Assembly: GCF_900156915.1 (NCBI RefSeq)
Contig: NZ_LT732535.1
Span: 4,139,399-4,203,398, forward strand
Direction of reading: 5' to 3'
From: Sediminibacillus massiliensis
GTDB taxonomy: Bacteria > Bacillota > Bacilli > Bacillales > Amphibacillaceae
Length of the DNA stretch: 64,000 nucleotides
The notes beneath the pieces are model-generated. The model made no database searches and was not told the origin of the DNA. It was given only the letters and a program-made list of their open reading frames with translations. A program made the translations under genes and the position numbers. Of the stretch, positions 22,006 to 31,906 are shown piece by piece. Positions within the stretch are counted from its first letter, which is position 1. Each line of letters opens with the position of its first letter.

Positions 22006-22611
22006 TTAGTCAGTTTGGTGATTTATATTCATATTTTCGCCGTCTGCACCTTTCCAGTCATCGCCTTGGGGAGAATTTTTCATATCGGAGATAATGCTTT
22101 CCAGAGTGTTGTCATATTCTCTATCAGTGGTTGTGCTGTTTTTTAAGCTTTGGATTTGCCGGAAAGAAGTGGGATCATCTGAGACGTATATATGAAAGTA
22201 TCCGGGCATCACAGACATTGCGGTTTTCTTTGCAATCGAAGCCGCTTTTTCACGGTCCATATCCTCCGGTTTTGAATAGGAAATCAATACCTCTTCATCT
22301 GTTACAAGTGTTGCAGCTTCTTCAAAATCTCCATGGCGCAATAACATTCGTGTAATCGTATCGGCCATTTTTTTTCGATCGATCGTCACCATTTGCTGAT
22401 TTTCTTGATCCATATTCATTTCATCCTGTTTGTATCTCACATACCCCAGCCTGTTCGTCATATCGTTCTCTGTTTCAGTGGTTTGAGGCCCCGTGCGTTC
22501 TTCCCCAAATTCATCTGCATTTTGTCCACCTAAATTATGTCCTTTGCTGCCACATCCAGATGCCATGAGAGTCAAAGCCATGATGGATGGAAGGAAAATA
22601 CGCTTTTTCAT
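22006..22611 (-). CDS. yutC: YhcN/YlaJ-family sporulation lipoprotein, YutC-like
   Basis: This 201-residue precursor has a lipoprotein signal ending M-A-S-G-C (Cys20). The mature part belongs to the YhcN/YlaJ family of spore-associated lipoproteins, with an N-M-x-x-x-x-T-D-like acidic end and a V-x-Y-V-S-D-D-P-type central segment. Its place between lytH and yutD matches B. subtilis yutC. The lipA gene that separates lytH and yutC in B. subtilis is absent here; 21858-22005 holds no gene. Confidence 0.78.
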   Translation of the reverse strand: MKKRIFLPSIMALTLMASGCGSKGHNLGGQNADEFGEERTGPQTTETENDMTNRLGYVRYKQDEMNMDQENQQMVTIDRKKMADTITRMLLRHGDFEEAATLVTDEEVLISYSKPEDMDREKAASIAKKTAMSVMPGYFHIYVSDDPTSFRQIQSLKNSTTTDREYDNTLESIISDMKNSPQGDDWKGADGENMNINHQTD

Positions 22612-22762
22612 TTAGTCGACCTCCTTAATGCATGTTGTTCCCCGGTTTTAGTGTGGGATTTTTCGGATGTTTCATGCTAGAAAATCTTCCCCGGGATGGG
22701 AATAGGTATGCCTTGAGGCGGGAAAATGTGATACACTATAACCAATCTAAGGAGTGAGTAAC

Positions 22763-23038
22763 ATGATCGAAATCCAGGGAAAACAGTATGAAGTCATCGA
22801 AAACGTCAAAGATGGCTTTCAACAGGAAGCTTTTGAGGCCCGGTTCAGTGATATATTAAGCAAATATGATTTCATTGTAGGAGACTGGGGATATGAGCAG
22901 CTTCGTATGAAGGGTTTTTACGATGATCAAAACTCCAAAGCTGCCTTCGATACAAAAATCAGTACACTTGACGATTACATTTATGAATATTGCAATTTCG
23001 GGTGTGCATATTTTGTGTTAAAGCGGATAGACAAATAA
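22763..23038 (+). CDS. yutD: YutD family protein
   Basis: A 91-residue acidic protein of the YutD family (unknown function), with the conserved Y-D-F-I-V-G-D-W-G-Y-x-Q-L-R segment and a cysteine pair in Y-C-N-F-G-C. The ATG at 22763 follows AAGGAGTG; the GTG three codons earlier is inside that site. A likely promoter is TTGAGG (22713) with TATAAC (22737) at 18 bp. Confidence 0.88.
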   Translation: MIEIQGKQYEVIENVKDGFQQEAFEARFSDILSKYDFIVGDWGYEQLRMKGFYDDQNSKAAFDTKISTLDDYIYEYCNFGCAYFVLKRIDK

Positions 23039-23088
23039 GAAGCAGCGAAACCAATTTGGTAAGGACCAAAGAGTTTCGCTGCTTTCCA
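23039..23088. terminator. Bidirectional terminator after yutD
   Basis: AAGCAGCGAAAC pairs with GTTTCGCTGCTT around a loop of about 20 nt which itself can pair (TTGGT/ACCAA). Confidence 0.75.
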
Positions 23089-23091
23089 AGT

Positions 23092-23373
23092 TTATTTCTC
23101 TTCTTGTGGTTCTACATCTCCTTCATGGTCATGAAGTGGATGGGCGCCTTCCATTTGCCGTGGTAAATCGTCGTGAGAATCTTTGTCCGGATAATTAAAT
23201 GCACTGTGGAAGCGCTGGCCTTTATCCCAAGGAGTGCTTTTATTGCTTACGACCTCATTCTTGTTAACCGGAGATCCATAAGGACCTTCAGGTAACTCCT
23301 CGGCTGTAAGAAAATTGTTTCTATCCACAACATTGGAGAAATCAGAGTATTTTTTCTTGTCCTGTTCTGACAT
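23092..23373 (-). CDS. Small hydrophilic protein, unknown
   Basis: A 93-residue very hydrophilic protein rich in Asp, Glu, Pro and His, with no hydrophobic segment and probably little fixed structure. GGGAGGAGGT lies 7-8 bp before its ATG. I do not recognise the family; such proteins are common near yutD in Bacillaceae. The convergent yutD is separated only by the shared terminator. Confidence 0.65.
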   Translation of the reverse strand: MSEQDKKKYSDFSNVVDRNNFLTAEELPEGPYGSPVNKNEVVSNKSTPWDKGQRFHSAFNYPDKDSHDDLPRQMEGAHPLHDHEGDVEPQEEK

Positions 23374-23436
23374 GAAAACAGACCTCCTCCCGTTTACTGT
23401 GGGCTTAAAAAGGTCCTGTTATTCACTGTGGAGTTC

Positions 23437-23706
23437 TTAAAAGATTTTCAACAGGAATTTACGCAGTTCTGCTGCTTTTATTTCCGATAAGTTGAAAGCA
23501 TGCTCCAATATGCCCTCTTCTTTTATTTCTTGTTCGTTTAGTACCTCGAATCTCCGTCCGTTTAAATCCAGTATCATTTTTTTGTCATTGAATCTTTCCG
23601 ATGATACGATAGCCAAATCATAACGGTGATTGTCACCTTTAAAGCTGATAAAACGGGTTTGAACAGTTTCTGATTCGTCGTTTATGATTAGTCGATCATC
23701 TGACAT
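23437..23706 (-). CDS. Probable DUF3055 family protein
   Basis: An 89-residue protein whose central pattern (T-R-F-I-S-F-K-G-D-N-H-R-Y-D-L-A-I-V, then L-N-G-R-R-F, then a C-terminal H-A-F-N-L-S-E helix) resembles the DUF3055 family of small Bacillaceae proteins of unknown function. It begins ATG behind AAAGGAAGGG. The family call is from memory of the pattern. Confidence 0.62.
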   Translation of the reverse strand: MSDDRLIINDESETVQTRFISFKGDNHRYDLAIVSSERFNDKKMILDLNGRRFEVLNEQEIKEEGILEHAFNLSEIKAAELRKFLLKIF

Positions 23707-23878
23707 TATGTATCCCTTCCTTTCCCAACTTTAAAAACGAATTTAAAAATTGTAACAGCGTTTCCATTGTATGATTCCTATCTTAGCAAATTACAATCAA
23801 AAAAGTAAATATCGGGTCGGAACTGTAGTGTGCTAAAATAGAAATAAAAGGAACAAAGCACATATAGGAGGATTCACA

Positions 23879-24316
23879 TTGTATTTTGTAGACAGGAATA
23901 AAATTGAACAACATTTGCTGTATATGGATGGGCTGTTGCGGGAATTTGATCAGCATTCATTTGAATCATTTCTAGAAAAGCTGAGCTTGGAACGTATTTC
24001 ACATATGTGGATTGAATCGTTGCTTGATGTCGGTAACATGATAATAGATGGATTTATTATGCGCGACCCCGGCAGTTTTACGGATATCATCGATATACTG
24101 GTGGACGAAGAAGTACTCCCTGCCGGTGAGTCTGATGCTTATAAAGAAGTAATCCAACTGAGGAAAATGCTTGTGAAGGATTATTTGAATTTGGACCACC
24201 AGGTGATTGTTGATGTAATGAAAAGAAACCAATATTCGTTGGAAATGTTCAGTACGAGGATAAATGATTATTTGGATGGGGAAAGCGGAGTCGCCAACGC
24301 CTTTTCAAACCAATAA
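23879..24316 (+). CDS. yutE: HepT-like (DUF86) protein YutE
   Basis: A 145-residue all-alpha protein of the DUF86/HepT-like HEPN group, matching YutE in size and place. It starts at TTG behind TAGGAGGA. HepT ribonucleases need an R-x4-H-x-Y motif; the corresponding stretch here reads R-K-M-L-V-K-D-Y, so the histidine is a lysine and RNase activity is doubtful. No MntA-type nucleotidyltransferase partner is next to it, so it is not an obvious toxin-antitoxin unit. Confidence 0.82.
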   Translation: MYFVDRNKIEQHLLYMDGLLREFDQHSFESFLEKLSLERISHMWIESLLDVGNMIIDGFIMRDPGSFTDIIDILVDEEVLPAGESDAYKEVIQLRKMLVKDYLNLDHQVIVDVMKRNQYSLEMFSTRINDYLDGESGVANAFSNQ

Positions 24317-24326
24317 AGCTTGGTTA

Positions 24327-24392
24327 CGGTTAGGAATACTCCTTGTTAGGACTGCCACTCAATCCGAAGAGGATGGGAGGAAGTTTTGTTTT
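24327..24392. repeat. Dispersed palindromic repeat, internally deleted copy 3
   Basis: A central piece (GTTAGGAATACTCCTTGTTA, matching about 11899 in copy 2) is joined directly to the conserved tail CACTCAATCCGAAGAGGATG. The arms in between are missing. It lies between yutE and a decayed regulator gene. Confidence 0.7.
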
Positions 24393-24446
24393 TGGTTACC
24401 TTTAATAAACAGCCTTTTTAATAATATAAAGAATGTGGTGAGGTAA

Positions 24447-25083
24447 ATGGCTGGTAAACCATCTGTAAAAGATAAAATTATGGAAAAGTAAAGAAAGAAC
24501 AGCCGCTGAGTTTTTCGGATTTACATCAAGGCTTTTCCCTTTCTGAGATTGCTTTGCGCAGGCATGTGCATACATTGGAGAGGGAAAGACTTATTTCAAT
24601 TCATGAAGTTAAGCAGTCGATCGGTCGTCCATATTACCACTTAACAGAAAAAGGCAACCAGCACTTTCCTTCCGCCTATGAAAAATTCTGTTTAGACTTT
24701 CTGAATGTAATGGAGGCACTTCAAGGTGAGAAGGTACTCCGGGAGTTATTCAGGAAAGTAGCAAATCATGACAAAAATGCATATGAAGAAGTTTTAGGGA
24801 ATGGCGGCAATTTAAGGAAACAGTTCACAAGTTAGCAGAATACCAGGACAAACAAGGCTACATGACAGAATTAAGGGAGAACGAGGATGGGTCCTTTCTG
24901 TTGGAACAATACCATTGCCCGATAAGAAGCATTGCCAGCAATCATAAGGATATTTGCACACTGGAAGCGGAATTGTTTGAAAGCCTTATAGATGGAAGCT
25001 ATGTTTCCATGTGCAGTTTTATGACAGTGGATTCTAATTGCTGCAGCTTTTTGATTGGTAAACGTAAGGCCGTCCTGAAATGA
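24447..25083 (+). pseudogene. Decayed helix-turn-helix regulator (DeoR/SufR-like), two frameshifts
   Basis: Three reading frames join into one protein. The start (ATG 24447 behind GTGAGG, M-A-G-K-P-S-V-K-D-K-I-M) hits a stop at about 24489. A winged helix-turn-helix part continues in another frame (about 24500-24810: L-S-F-S-D-L, I-A-L-R-R-H-V, G-R-P-Y-Y-H-L). A second shift near 24810 leads to the C-terminal part, which has C-P-I-R, C-T-L-E and C-S-F/C-C-S-F cysteines as in SufR-like regulators that bind an iron-sulfur cluster. With two independent shifts it is very likely not functional, unless both are sequencing errors. Confidence 0.8.
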
Positions 25084-25116
25084 CATTATGATTCACGTAG
25101 TAAAGGATGTTTTTGA

Positions 25117-25887
25117 ATGAAGCATTATAAAGGCTATTTAATAGATTTAGACGGAACAATGTACCGTGGAACAGATTGTATCGAAGACGCACCGGATTTT
25201 ATCAATAAGCTTATAAAAAAGAAGATACCGCATTTGTTTTTAACCAATAACTCTTCGATGAGACAGGAGCAAATCGCAGAGAAGCTTCGTTCGATGGGAA
25301 TACCTGCTCAGCCCGAAAATGTATTTACATCCAGCATGGCGACCGCAACCTATATAAAAGAACAAAAACCGGATGCGAGCGTGTATGCTATTGGGGAAGA
25401 CGGATTGTTTTCAGCACTTGAGAAAATCGGCTTGAAGCTTGTGGAAGAAGATAGTGATTATGTCGTTATGGGCATCGACCGCGGGATAACCTATGAAAAG
25501 TTGGCAAAAGCATGTCTTAATATTCGTAGTGGAGCTGAATTGATTTCCACCAATGGTGATATAGCCATTCCTACCGAACGTGGGTTGCTTCCAGGAAACG
25601 GTTCATTGACTTCCGTTGTGACAGTGAGTACAGGAAAACAAGCTCTAATTGCCGGCAAACCCGAGAAAATCATCATGGATCAGGCAATGGAGGTACTAGG
25701 TCTTTCCAAACAGGAAATCTTGATGGTCGGTGATAACTATCATACCGATATCATGGCAGGCATTAATGCCGGCGTTGATACGCTTATGGTATTTACAGGA
25801 TTGACGACCAAAGAGCAGCTTTCAGGGTTTGATGTTCAACCGACTTATCAATTTCCGACATTAAAAGAATGGATGGAGTTCATATAG
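25117..25887 (+). CDS. yutF: HAD-superfamily hydrolase YutF (NagD-like)
   Basis: A 256-residue HAD phosphatase with motif I D-L-D-G-T-M-Y-R-G (residues 8-16), motif II T-N-N-S-S, and the G-D-N-Y-H-T-D-I motif IV near residue 205, with the C2-type cap of the NagD/p-nitrophenylphosphatase group. It likely dephosphorylates small sugar or nucleotide phosphates in the cytosol. Its usual neighbours yutE and yutG flank it. Confidence 0.92.
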   Translation: MKHYKGYLIDLDGTMYRGTDCIEDAPDFINKLIKKKIPHLFLTNNSSMRQEQIAEKLRSMGIPAQPENVFTSSMATATYIKEQKPDASVYAIGEDGLFSALEKIGLKLVEEDSDYVVMGIDRGITYEKLAKACLNIRSGAELISTNGDIAIPTERGLLPGNGSLTSVVTVSTGKQALIAGKPEKIIMDQAMEVLGLSKQEILMVGDNYHTDIMAGINAGVDTLMVFTGLTTKEQLSGFDVQPTYQFPTLKEWMEFI

Positions 25888-25892
25888 GCTCA

Positions 25893-25939
25893 TTAAAAAG
25901 AAGGCCGTCATGGTATATCGACGACCTTCTTTTTAATTA
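25893..25939. terminator. Bidirectional terminator between yutF and yutG
   Basis: AAAAAGAAGGCCGTC and GACGACCTTCTTTTT form the stem; both genes end here. Confidence 0.85.
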
Positions 25940-26446
25940 ATCTATATCCTTATCGTTTGCTGCACTATGGGCAAGTCGGCTGGACGCCGCAGCAGCTATC
26001 GCTCCTACGATATCGTCAAGAAATGTATGACATTCCCCGCTTGATTTATCATTAAGTTTTTTCAAAATGCCGGGCTTTTGTTTATCTATATAACCATAGT
26101 TGGTGAATCCAATCGAGCCATAGACATTGACAATCGAAAAGGCAATGACCTCATCGACCCCATATAGACTTTCGTCTGTTTCGATTGTTTGCTGAAGAGG
26201 TTCTTCCAGTTTCTTTTGTTCTGCGAGTACATCTAATTGAATGCCGGTTAGAATAGCATTTTGTATCTCCCGCTTGCTTAGAACGCGATCCACATGTTCT
26301 TTGCATTCTTCCATTGATAGATCATCATGGTATTTGCTTTGTAAATAGTGGACTAGCTCTGCGATATGGTCCAGTGTCACACCCCTGTCCTGCAGCCAGG
26401 TCCTGGCTTTAATCTCCAATGCTGATTTACTTGTATTCTTATCCAT
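25937..26446 (-). CDS. yutG: Phosphatidylglycerophosphatase A family protein YutG
   Basis: A 169-residue member of the YutG/PgpA-like family. The C-terminal helical region carries D-E-V, N-x-Y-G-S-I-G-F-T-N-Y-G and H-T-F-L-D-D-I-V-G-A-I-A-A-A-A motifs. Relatives dephosphorylate phosphatidylglycerophosphate, although Bacillus YutG is soluble and its true substrate is not settled. A plausible ribosome binding site (AGGTGTGAA) precedes the ATG. Confidence 0.85.
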   Translation of the reverse strand: MDKNTSKSALEIKARTWLQDRGVTLDHIAELVHYLQSKYHDDLSMEECKEHVDRVLSKREIQNAILTGIQLDVLAEQKKLEEPLQQTIETDESLYGVDEVIAFSIVNVYGSIGFTNYGYIDKQKPGILKKLNDKSSGECHTFLDDIVGAIAAAASSRLAHSAANDKDID

Positions 26447-26582
26447 AGAAATTCACACCTAACTTATTTATATTTCTCTTACTATAATACCCAACGCAGT
26501 GAATGATAAATCAATGATCTGTGTTCGATTTTTCCCGATTTTCACATACAATCAAACATAAGCATGCAAAGGGGGATGTACG

Positions 26583-27557
26583 ATGAATGAAATATTGTCT
26601 CAATATATTCCGGACTTTGACGGAAAAAAAACAATGGTTAATGGAATGGAAGGTTATCATTATGGTGATTCATTTTTATTTATTATACCAGAAGAAGCGA
26701 GTGGCGAATCTTATTATGAACAAATGACTGTCTGTCGATTCTTGGCCGAACACGGATATATGTCCATCGCTACGCCCATGGTCAATAGGAAAGGGGAGCT
26801 CGTAACAAAGGCAGAAAACACTGGATACGTGGTACATTTTTGCCGTCTGCCAGAAGAGTCTACACGTTCAAGTTTCGCATATGAGCTGGCTGTGTTTCAT
26901 CAATTAGCTGGAGGATATCCATATGAACCGGCAACGATGTCTGCATACGGCAAATGGAAAACATTATGGCTGAATAAATTAACTACTTTTGAACAAATTT
27001 ATCAACAGCAATATTATGAAAGGCCTGTAAACAATTTTCAGCGGTTGTTCATTGATACATTTCCTTATATAAGCGGCTGTACAGAGAATGCCCTGCAGTA
27101 CTTACAAGAAAGCGAAGAAGACACGCGTTTTGATGAAAGTGACCAGGCAACAATCACCTTTCAACGCTGTCGAAATGGAATATTCTCTAAAATAATCTGG
27201 CCAAGAAGTTTTGTATATGATCATCCTGCCAGAGATATTGCTGAATATATACGGGGGATGCTCCTAGATGGAAATGGAACCCATTCAGACCGGCTCCGCA
27301 CCTTTTTCACCGAGTATCAATCAGTCAAATCATTATCCCTATTTGGCTGGAGATTAGTATATGCAAGGCTGTTACTTCCCGTTCACTTGTTTGATTTTAT
27401 TGAGACAGCGTTGACCAGGCAGAATACAGAGGAAGTCTATAAGGAATACAAGCAGCTGCTTCGAAATCAAATACTTTTTGAAGAAAGGCTGAAACATTTT
27501 TTTTCAGATGTTGGATTGGATTTTGAACGTTCAGGTATTCCTATCCTGGATTGGTAG
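26583..27557 (+). CDS. yutH: Spore coat-associated protein YutH
   Basis: A 324-residue protein with the CotS/YutH kinase-like fold but without clear catalytic kinase motifs. The place between yutG and hom and the length match YutH, a spore-coat protein in B. subtilis. An AAAGGGGGATG ribosome binding site lies before the ATG. A sigma-E or sigma-K promoter could not be assigned with confidence. Confidence 0.85.
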   Translation: MNEILSQYIPDFDGKKTMVNGMEGYHYGDSFLFIIPEEASGESYYEQMTVCRFLAEHGYMSIATPMVNRKGELVTKAENTGYVVHFCRLPEESTRSSFAYELAVFHQLAGGYPYEPATMSAYGKWKTLWLNKLTTFEQIYQQQYYERPVNNFQRLFIDTFPYISGCTENALQYLQESEEDTRFDESDQATITFQRCRNGIFSKIIWPRSFVYDHPARDIAEYIRGMLLDGNGTHSDRLRTFFTEYQSVKSLSLFGWRLVYARLLLPVHLFDFIETALTRQNTEEVYKEYKQLLRNQILFEERLKHFFSDVGLDFERSGIPILDW

Positions 27558-27635
27558 AAATCCAATCGGAAAATAATCCGGTTTCCCTGTGACAGTACCG
27601 AAAGACCAAATTGACGAAAAAGTGCAAATTCTGTC

Positions 27636-27664
27636 TTGATAATCATCCTTCTCAAGCGTATAAT
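27636..27664 (+). promoter_or_regulatory. Promoter of hom-thrC-thrB
   Basis: TTGATA (27636-27641), 17-bp spacer, TATAAT (27659-27664). The leader to hom is only about 45-50 nt, so there is no T-box or attenuator. Confidence 0.85.
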
Positions 27665-27718
27665 GTCCTCTATAGATAAACATGTGTATTTTTTGAGGGA
27701 ACAGGGAGGCCGGTAATT

Positions 27719-29014
27719 ATGAAGGAACAAATTAATATTGGATTGTGTGGACTCGGAACAGTTGGTACGGGTGTTATTAAAATACTGGAAAACAATAAAG
27801 AAGAGATAAAACATAAACTTGGGTGCGAGTTGGCAGTAAAGCGTGTGCTTGTACATAATATCGATAAACCAAGGGAAATCCACTTTGACAGACGGCTTTT
27901 GACTTCTTATCCAGAAGACTTGTATGCCGATGAAGATATCGACATCATCATTGAAGTGATGGGTGGAATCGAAGATACTTATCTATTATTGGAAAAGGCG
28001 CTTGAGCATGGGAAACATATCATAACAGCAAATAAAGATTTAATGGCCGTTCATGGCCAAAAACTGTTACAATTAGCACAAGCAAATCAATGCGATATAT
28101 TTTATGAAGCAAGTGTTGCAGGCGGCATTCCGATCATCAGATCGCTGACTGATGGTCTGGCCTCCGACAGGATCCAGAAGATGATGGGAATCGTCAATGG
28201 AACCACTAATTACATATTGACGAAAATGACCGATGAACATTCTGATTTCCAAGCAGTGTTACAAGAAGCACAGGAACTGGGCTATGCGGAAGCAGACCCA
28301 ACTTCCGACATCGAAGGACTAGATGCAGCAAGGAAGATGGCGCTGCTTGCCAATCTTGCATTTCAGATGAACATCAATTTGTCGGATGTGGATGTAAAAG
28401 GAATTACAGCAGTTAGTCAGGAAGATATCACTTTTGCCGGAAGACTCGGTTATACTGTCAAACTAATCGGCATTGCAGCTATCTCGGAAGGCAAAGTGGA
28501 GGTAAGTGTCGAGCCAACACTGCTGCCGCAGGATCATCCATTGGCATTGGTGAAAAACGAATACAATGCTGTATATGTGTACGGGGAAGCAGTCGGAGAG
28601 ACCATGTTTTATGGACCAGGGGCGGGAAGCATGCCTACAGCGACTGCTGTTGTATCTGACTTGATGGAAGCGGCCAGGAACATCCGGCTTGGTATTAGCG
28701 GGAGCTCTTATGTATCTCCACAATATGAAACGAGGCTTAAAGCAGACGACGAAAAGTACACGAGGTATTATGTAAGGCTGGAAGCAGATGACCAGGCAGG
28801 TACTTTTCAGTCATTGACCAACATCTTCACAAGTGAAAATGTCAGCTTTGCTAAAATCCTGCAGCTGCCAGCAAGCAAGGAAGGATCTGCGGAAATAGTG
28901 ATGGTAACGCATAAAATCAGTAAACAGCAATTATTGAACAGCTTAAAGAAACTGGACGATTTGGAAGTAGTCCAAAAGCTGATCAGCTATTATAGAGTGG
29001 ATGGGGAGGAATAG
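27719..29014 (+). CDS. hom: Homoserine dehydrogenase
   Basis: A 431-residue enzyme that reduces aspartate semialdehyde to homoserine with NAD(P)H, at the branch to threonine and methionine. The NAD site [11 protein letters not shown] is at the N-terminus, the catalytic domain holds A-N-K-D-L and [11 protein letters not shown], and an ACT domain (about 350-430) should give threonine feedback. First gene of hom-thrC-thrB. Confidence 0.96.
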   Translation: MKEQINIGLCGLGTVGTGVIKILENNKEEIKHKLGCELAVKRVLVHNIDKPREIHFDRRLLTSYPEDLYADEDIDIIIEVMGGIEDTYLLLEKALEHGKHIITANKDLMAVHGQKLLQLAQANQCDIFYEASVAGGIPIIRSLTDGLASDRIQKMMGIVNGTTNYILTKMTDEHSDFQAVLQEAQELGYAEADPTSDIEGLDAARKMALLANLAFQMNINLSDVDVKGITAVSQEDITFAGRLGYTVKLIGIAAISEGKVEVSVEPTLLPQDHPLALVKNEYNAVYVYGEAVGETMFYGPGAGSMPTATAVVSDLMEAARNIRLGISGSSYVSPQYETRLKADDEKYTRYYVRLEADDQAGTFQSLTNIFTSENVSFAKILQLPASKEGSAEIVMVTHKISKQQLLNSLKKLDDLEVVQKLISYYRVDGEE

Positions 29015-29016
29015 AA

Positions 29017-30078
29017 ATGACTTGGCAGGGACTACTTGATCACTACGGAGAATTTTTACCAGTTAATGAGAATACACCGAAAGTAACACTCCATGAGGGC
29101 AATACACCGCTTATTAAATTAAATAAATTGTCAGAACAGGCATCGATTGATGTATATGCAAAAGTAGAAGGAGCAAATCCTACCGGTTCATTCAAGGACA
29201 GGGGAATGGTGATGGCTATTGCCAAAGCGGTAGAAGAAGGGGCGAAAGCAGTTATTTGTGCTTCAACGGGTAACACTTCAGCTTCTGCTGCGGCGTTCGC
29301 AGCCAGAGCGGGTCTCAAATGTATCGTGGTAATCCCGGAAGGAAAAATTGCTCAAGGAAAGCTTGCCCAGGCAGTAATGTACGGAGCTGAGATTTTCTCT
29401 ATTGAAGGAAATTTCGATGATGCGCTTAAAATAGTCAGAAAATTAAGCGAAAAGGAAAATGTCACGTTAGTCAACTCTGTAAATCCATTTCGGATCGAGG
29501 GACAGAAAACTGCTGCATTCGAAGTGTGCGAAAGCTTGGCAAAAGCGCCCGAATACTTATTTATTCCGGTAGGAAACGCTGGTAATATAACTGCTTACTG
29601 GAAAGGATTCAAAGAATACGATGAAAGACATAATTCCGGACTTCCCAAGATGATGGGATATGAAGCAAGCGGAGCTGCTGCCATCGTCCGTGATCGTGTC
29701 ATTGAAAATCCGGAAACCGTTGGGACAGCGATACGGATTGGTAATCCGGCTAGTTGGCAGGGAGCGGTCAATGCCAGGGAAGAATCTGGCGGGGTGATCG
29801 ATGAAATTACAGACGAAGAAATGATCGAAGCTTATCAGTGGCTTGCAGCCAATGAAGGGATCTTCGCTGAACCTGCATCTTGTGCATCAGTCGCAGGACT
29901 ATTCAAGGCCTTGAAACAGAACAAGGTTGAAAAGGGCTCGACAGTAGTCACTGTTTTGACAGGCAATGGTTTGAAAGACCCGAATACGGCTATCGATTAC
30001 AGTAAAATCAAACCGCGTGTATTACCAAACGACGAAGAAATTATCACTAAAGAAATAGTGGGCAGTGTTTTGGTATGA
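29017..30078 (+). CDS. thrC: Threonine synthase
   Basis: A 353-residue PLP enzyme that turns O-phosphohomoserine into threonine. The PLP lysine is in S-F-K-D-R-G-M (near residue 60) and the phosphate loop is G-N-A-G-N. The short form is typical of Bacillus. It begins 3 bp after hom and overlaps thrB by 4 bp. Confidence 0.96.
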   Translation: MTWQGLLDHYGEFLPVNENTPKVTLHEGNTPLIKLNKLSEQASIDVYAKVEGANPTGSFKDRGMVMAIAKAVEEGAKAVICASTGNTSASAAAFAARAGLKCIVVIPEGKIAQGKLAQAVMYGAEIFSIEGNFDDALKIVRKLSEKENVTLVNSVNPFRIEGQKTAAFEVCESLAKAPEYLFIPVGNAGNITAYWKGFKEYDERHNSGLPKMMGYEASGAAAIVRDRVIENPETVGTAIRIGNPASWQGAVNAREESGGVIDEITDEEMIEAYQWLAANEGIFAEPASCASVAGLFKALKQNKVEKGSTVVTVLTGNGLKDPNTAIDYSKIKPRVLPNDEEIITKEIVGSVLV

Positions 30079-30974
30079 GTTGGGCTATAAAAGTTCCTGC
30101 AAGCACCTCTAATTTAGGTGCAGGGTTTGATTCAATCGGCCTTGCCCTGAATCTATATTTAGAATTGACAGTCACTGCTTCAGATCAGTGGGAATTTGTG
30201 CCATTGTCCAAGAGTCTGGAAGGAATTCCAACTGGAAAAAACAACTTGGTATATGAAATAGCATCCCAAGTGGCAGAACAGTTTGGTTATAGCGAAATGC
30301 CTCCATGCCAAGTGGAAATGACTAGCAATATTCCCCTGGCAAGGGGGCTCGGCAGCAGTGCAACGGCGATTATTGCCGGCATAGAACTAGCCAATGAGAT
30401 TCTTCAGCTGAACCTCGATAAGGAACAGAAATTGGAGATTGCTACTGCAATCGAGGGACATCCGGACAATGTAGCGCCTTCCCTGATGGGTGGGTGTGTA
30501 ATCGGCCATTACGACACAGAGTTGAACTGGTTGAAGCTGCCTGTCGAGGGAGTGACTTTTGTAGCGATTGTCCCGTCTTTTGAATTAAAGACTACAGAAG
30601 CTAGAGCCGTATTGCCGGAACAGATGGAATATAAGAAAAGTGTCCATGCCAGCAGCATCGCTAATGTCAGTGTAGCTGCAATCTGCAGCCAAAACTGGGA
30701 TTTATTGGGGGAAATGATGAAGAAAGACCTTTTCCACCAGCCTTATAGAAAATCTTTAATCCCTCATTATGATGAATTAGCAGCATACTTGGAAGGAAAA
30801 GTTCATGGACTCTTCCTGAGTGGGGCAGGTCCGACAATGATTGCAATGGTCAATCCCGACCGATTGTATGACAAGTTGGAAGAGTGGCAGCAGGATTACC
30901 CGCAAATGGAATGGCTTCCGCTCAAAGTGGAAAATGAAGGGGCAGTAAGTCAAAAGTTAAATGTAATGCCATAG
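30075..30974 (+). CDS. thrB: Homoserine kinase
   Basis: A 299-residue GHMP kinase: N-terminal [15 protein letters not shown] loop [11 protein letters not shown] (residues 90-100) and the C-terminal S-G-A-G-P-T motif. It phosphorylates homoserine to feed ThrC. It is coupled to thrC by an ATGA overlap and followed by a terminator. Confidence 0.96.
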   Translation: MSWAIKVPASTSNLGAGFDSIGLALNLYLELTVTASDQWEFVPLSKSLEGIPTGKNNLVYEIASQVAEQFGYSEMPPCQVEMTSNIPLARGLGSSATAIIAGIELANEILQLNLDKEQKLEIATAIEGHPDNVAPSLMGGCVIGHYDTELNWLKLPVEGVTFVAIVPSFELKTTEARAVLPEQMEYKKSVHASSIANVSVAAICSQNWDLLGEMMKKDLFHQPYRKSLIPHYDELAAYLEGKVHGLFLSGAGPTMIAMVNPDRLYDKLEEWQQDYPQMEWLPLKVENEGAVSQKLNVMP

Positions 30975-30978
30975 AATA

Positions 30979-31022
30979 AAAAGGGCCGGCCACATAATAA
31001 TATGGCCGGCCTGTTTTATTTT
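30979..31022. terminator. Terminator after thrB
   Basis: AGGGCCGGCCA pairs with TGGCCGGCCT around an AT loop, then a T-rich tail. Confidence 0.85.
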
Positions 31023-31038
31023 ATTTAACAATGATTTA

Positions 31039-31263
31039 TTAAAATACTTGTTCGATTTCGGTTACACCTGGAACTTCCGCCATCAATGCTCGTTCAATAC
31101 CTGCTTTTAGTGTGATTGTTGAACTTGGGCAGTTTCCGCATGCTCCCATCAATCGAAGACGAACAATGCCTTCATCCACGTCAACTAACTCCACGTCACC
31201 GCCATCACGTAATAAAAATGGACGTAGTTTATTCAAAACTTCTTGTACTTGTTCCTCCATCAT
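31039..31263 (-). CDS. yutI: NifU C-terminal-like Fe-S carrier YutI
   Basis: A 74-residue protein equal to the C-terminal NifU domain, with the cluster ligands C-G-N-C (residues 42-45). It can hold an Fe-S cluster and pass it to target proteins. It starts at one of two ATGs behind GAAAGGAG. Other Fe-S or redox genes of the region (yuzB, yutM) support the role. Confidence 0.92.
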   Translation of the reverse strand: MMEEQVQEVLNKLRPFLLRDGGDVELVDVDEGIVRLRLMGACGNCPSSTITLKAGIERALMAEVPGVTEIEQVF

Positions 31264-31478
31264 CCATCTTCTCCTTTCTTGAATACATACCTATTATAAA
31301 ATGTTTGGTTCTAAAAATCTATCGGGTATTGTGTCCTTTTGTTTAATTCTGCGATATAACCTCATGCAGATATTCAGTTACGCTTTCTCAAGATGCTTTT
31401 ACAGCTACTTTTATTTTATATTTTTCACCTGATTTTGTAAAATGAAAGTAGTTGGATATTAGAAATGGGGGAGTCGGG

Positions 31479-31808
31479 ATGAATCAAAACAACGTTTTTC
31501 TTACCGTTTATGGAGCTGAACAAATCTGTGCAAGCTGTGTAGGGGCTCCAGGGTCGAAGGATACTTTTGAATGGCTGCAAGCTGCCATTTCCAGAAAATA
31601 CGGCAGAGAAGGTATTACCTATAAATATGTGGATATATTCAATCCGCCCGAAGATCCAAATGATCAGGAGTTGGCGCGCAGGATAGTGGACGATGAATTC
31701 TTTTACCCATTAATCCTCGTGAATGGAGAAGTGGTGGGCGAGGGAAACCCAAGGCTCAAGACTATTTATCAGGCATTGGAGAAACAAGGGATAACCGAAG
31801 CCGAATAG
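31479..31808 (+). CDS. yuzD: DUF1462 protein YuzD
   Basis: A 109-residue protein with a thioredoxin-like build and a C-A-S-C pair near residue 20 (C-V-G follows). This is the YuzD/DUF1462 family, often labelled putative disulfide oxidoreductase. The ATG at 31479 follows GGGGGAG; nine extra upstream codons have no ribosome binding site. Confidence 0.85.
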   Translation: MNQNNVFLTVYGAEQICASCVGAPGSKDTFEWLQAAISRKYGREGITYKYVDIFNPPEDPNDQELARRIVDDEFFYPLILVNGEVVGEGNPRLKTIYQALEKQGITEAE

Positions 31809-31906
31809 TCTAGCGGTAAATTATTAATTGCTTTGTTCTGCTTTTGTATGGTAGGATAACTTCTTAGTGGGGGATTCATCTTTACTTTCATACTGAGGTG
31901 ATTATG

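Noticed and set aside
21880-22355. Plus-strand ORFs of 74-88 codons opposite the YutC-like lipoprotein gene
   Set aside because: They are mostly antisense to a gene with a clear lipobox and family pattern and lack ribosome binding sites.
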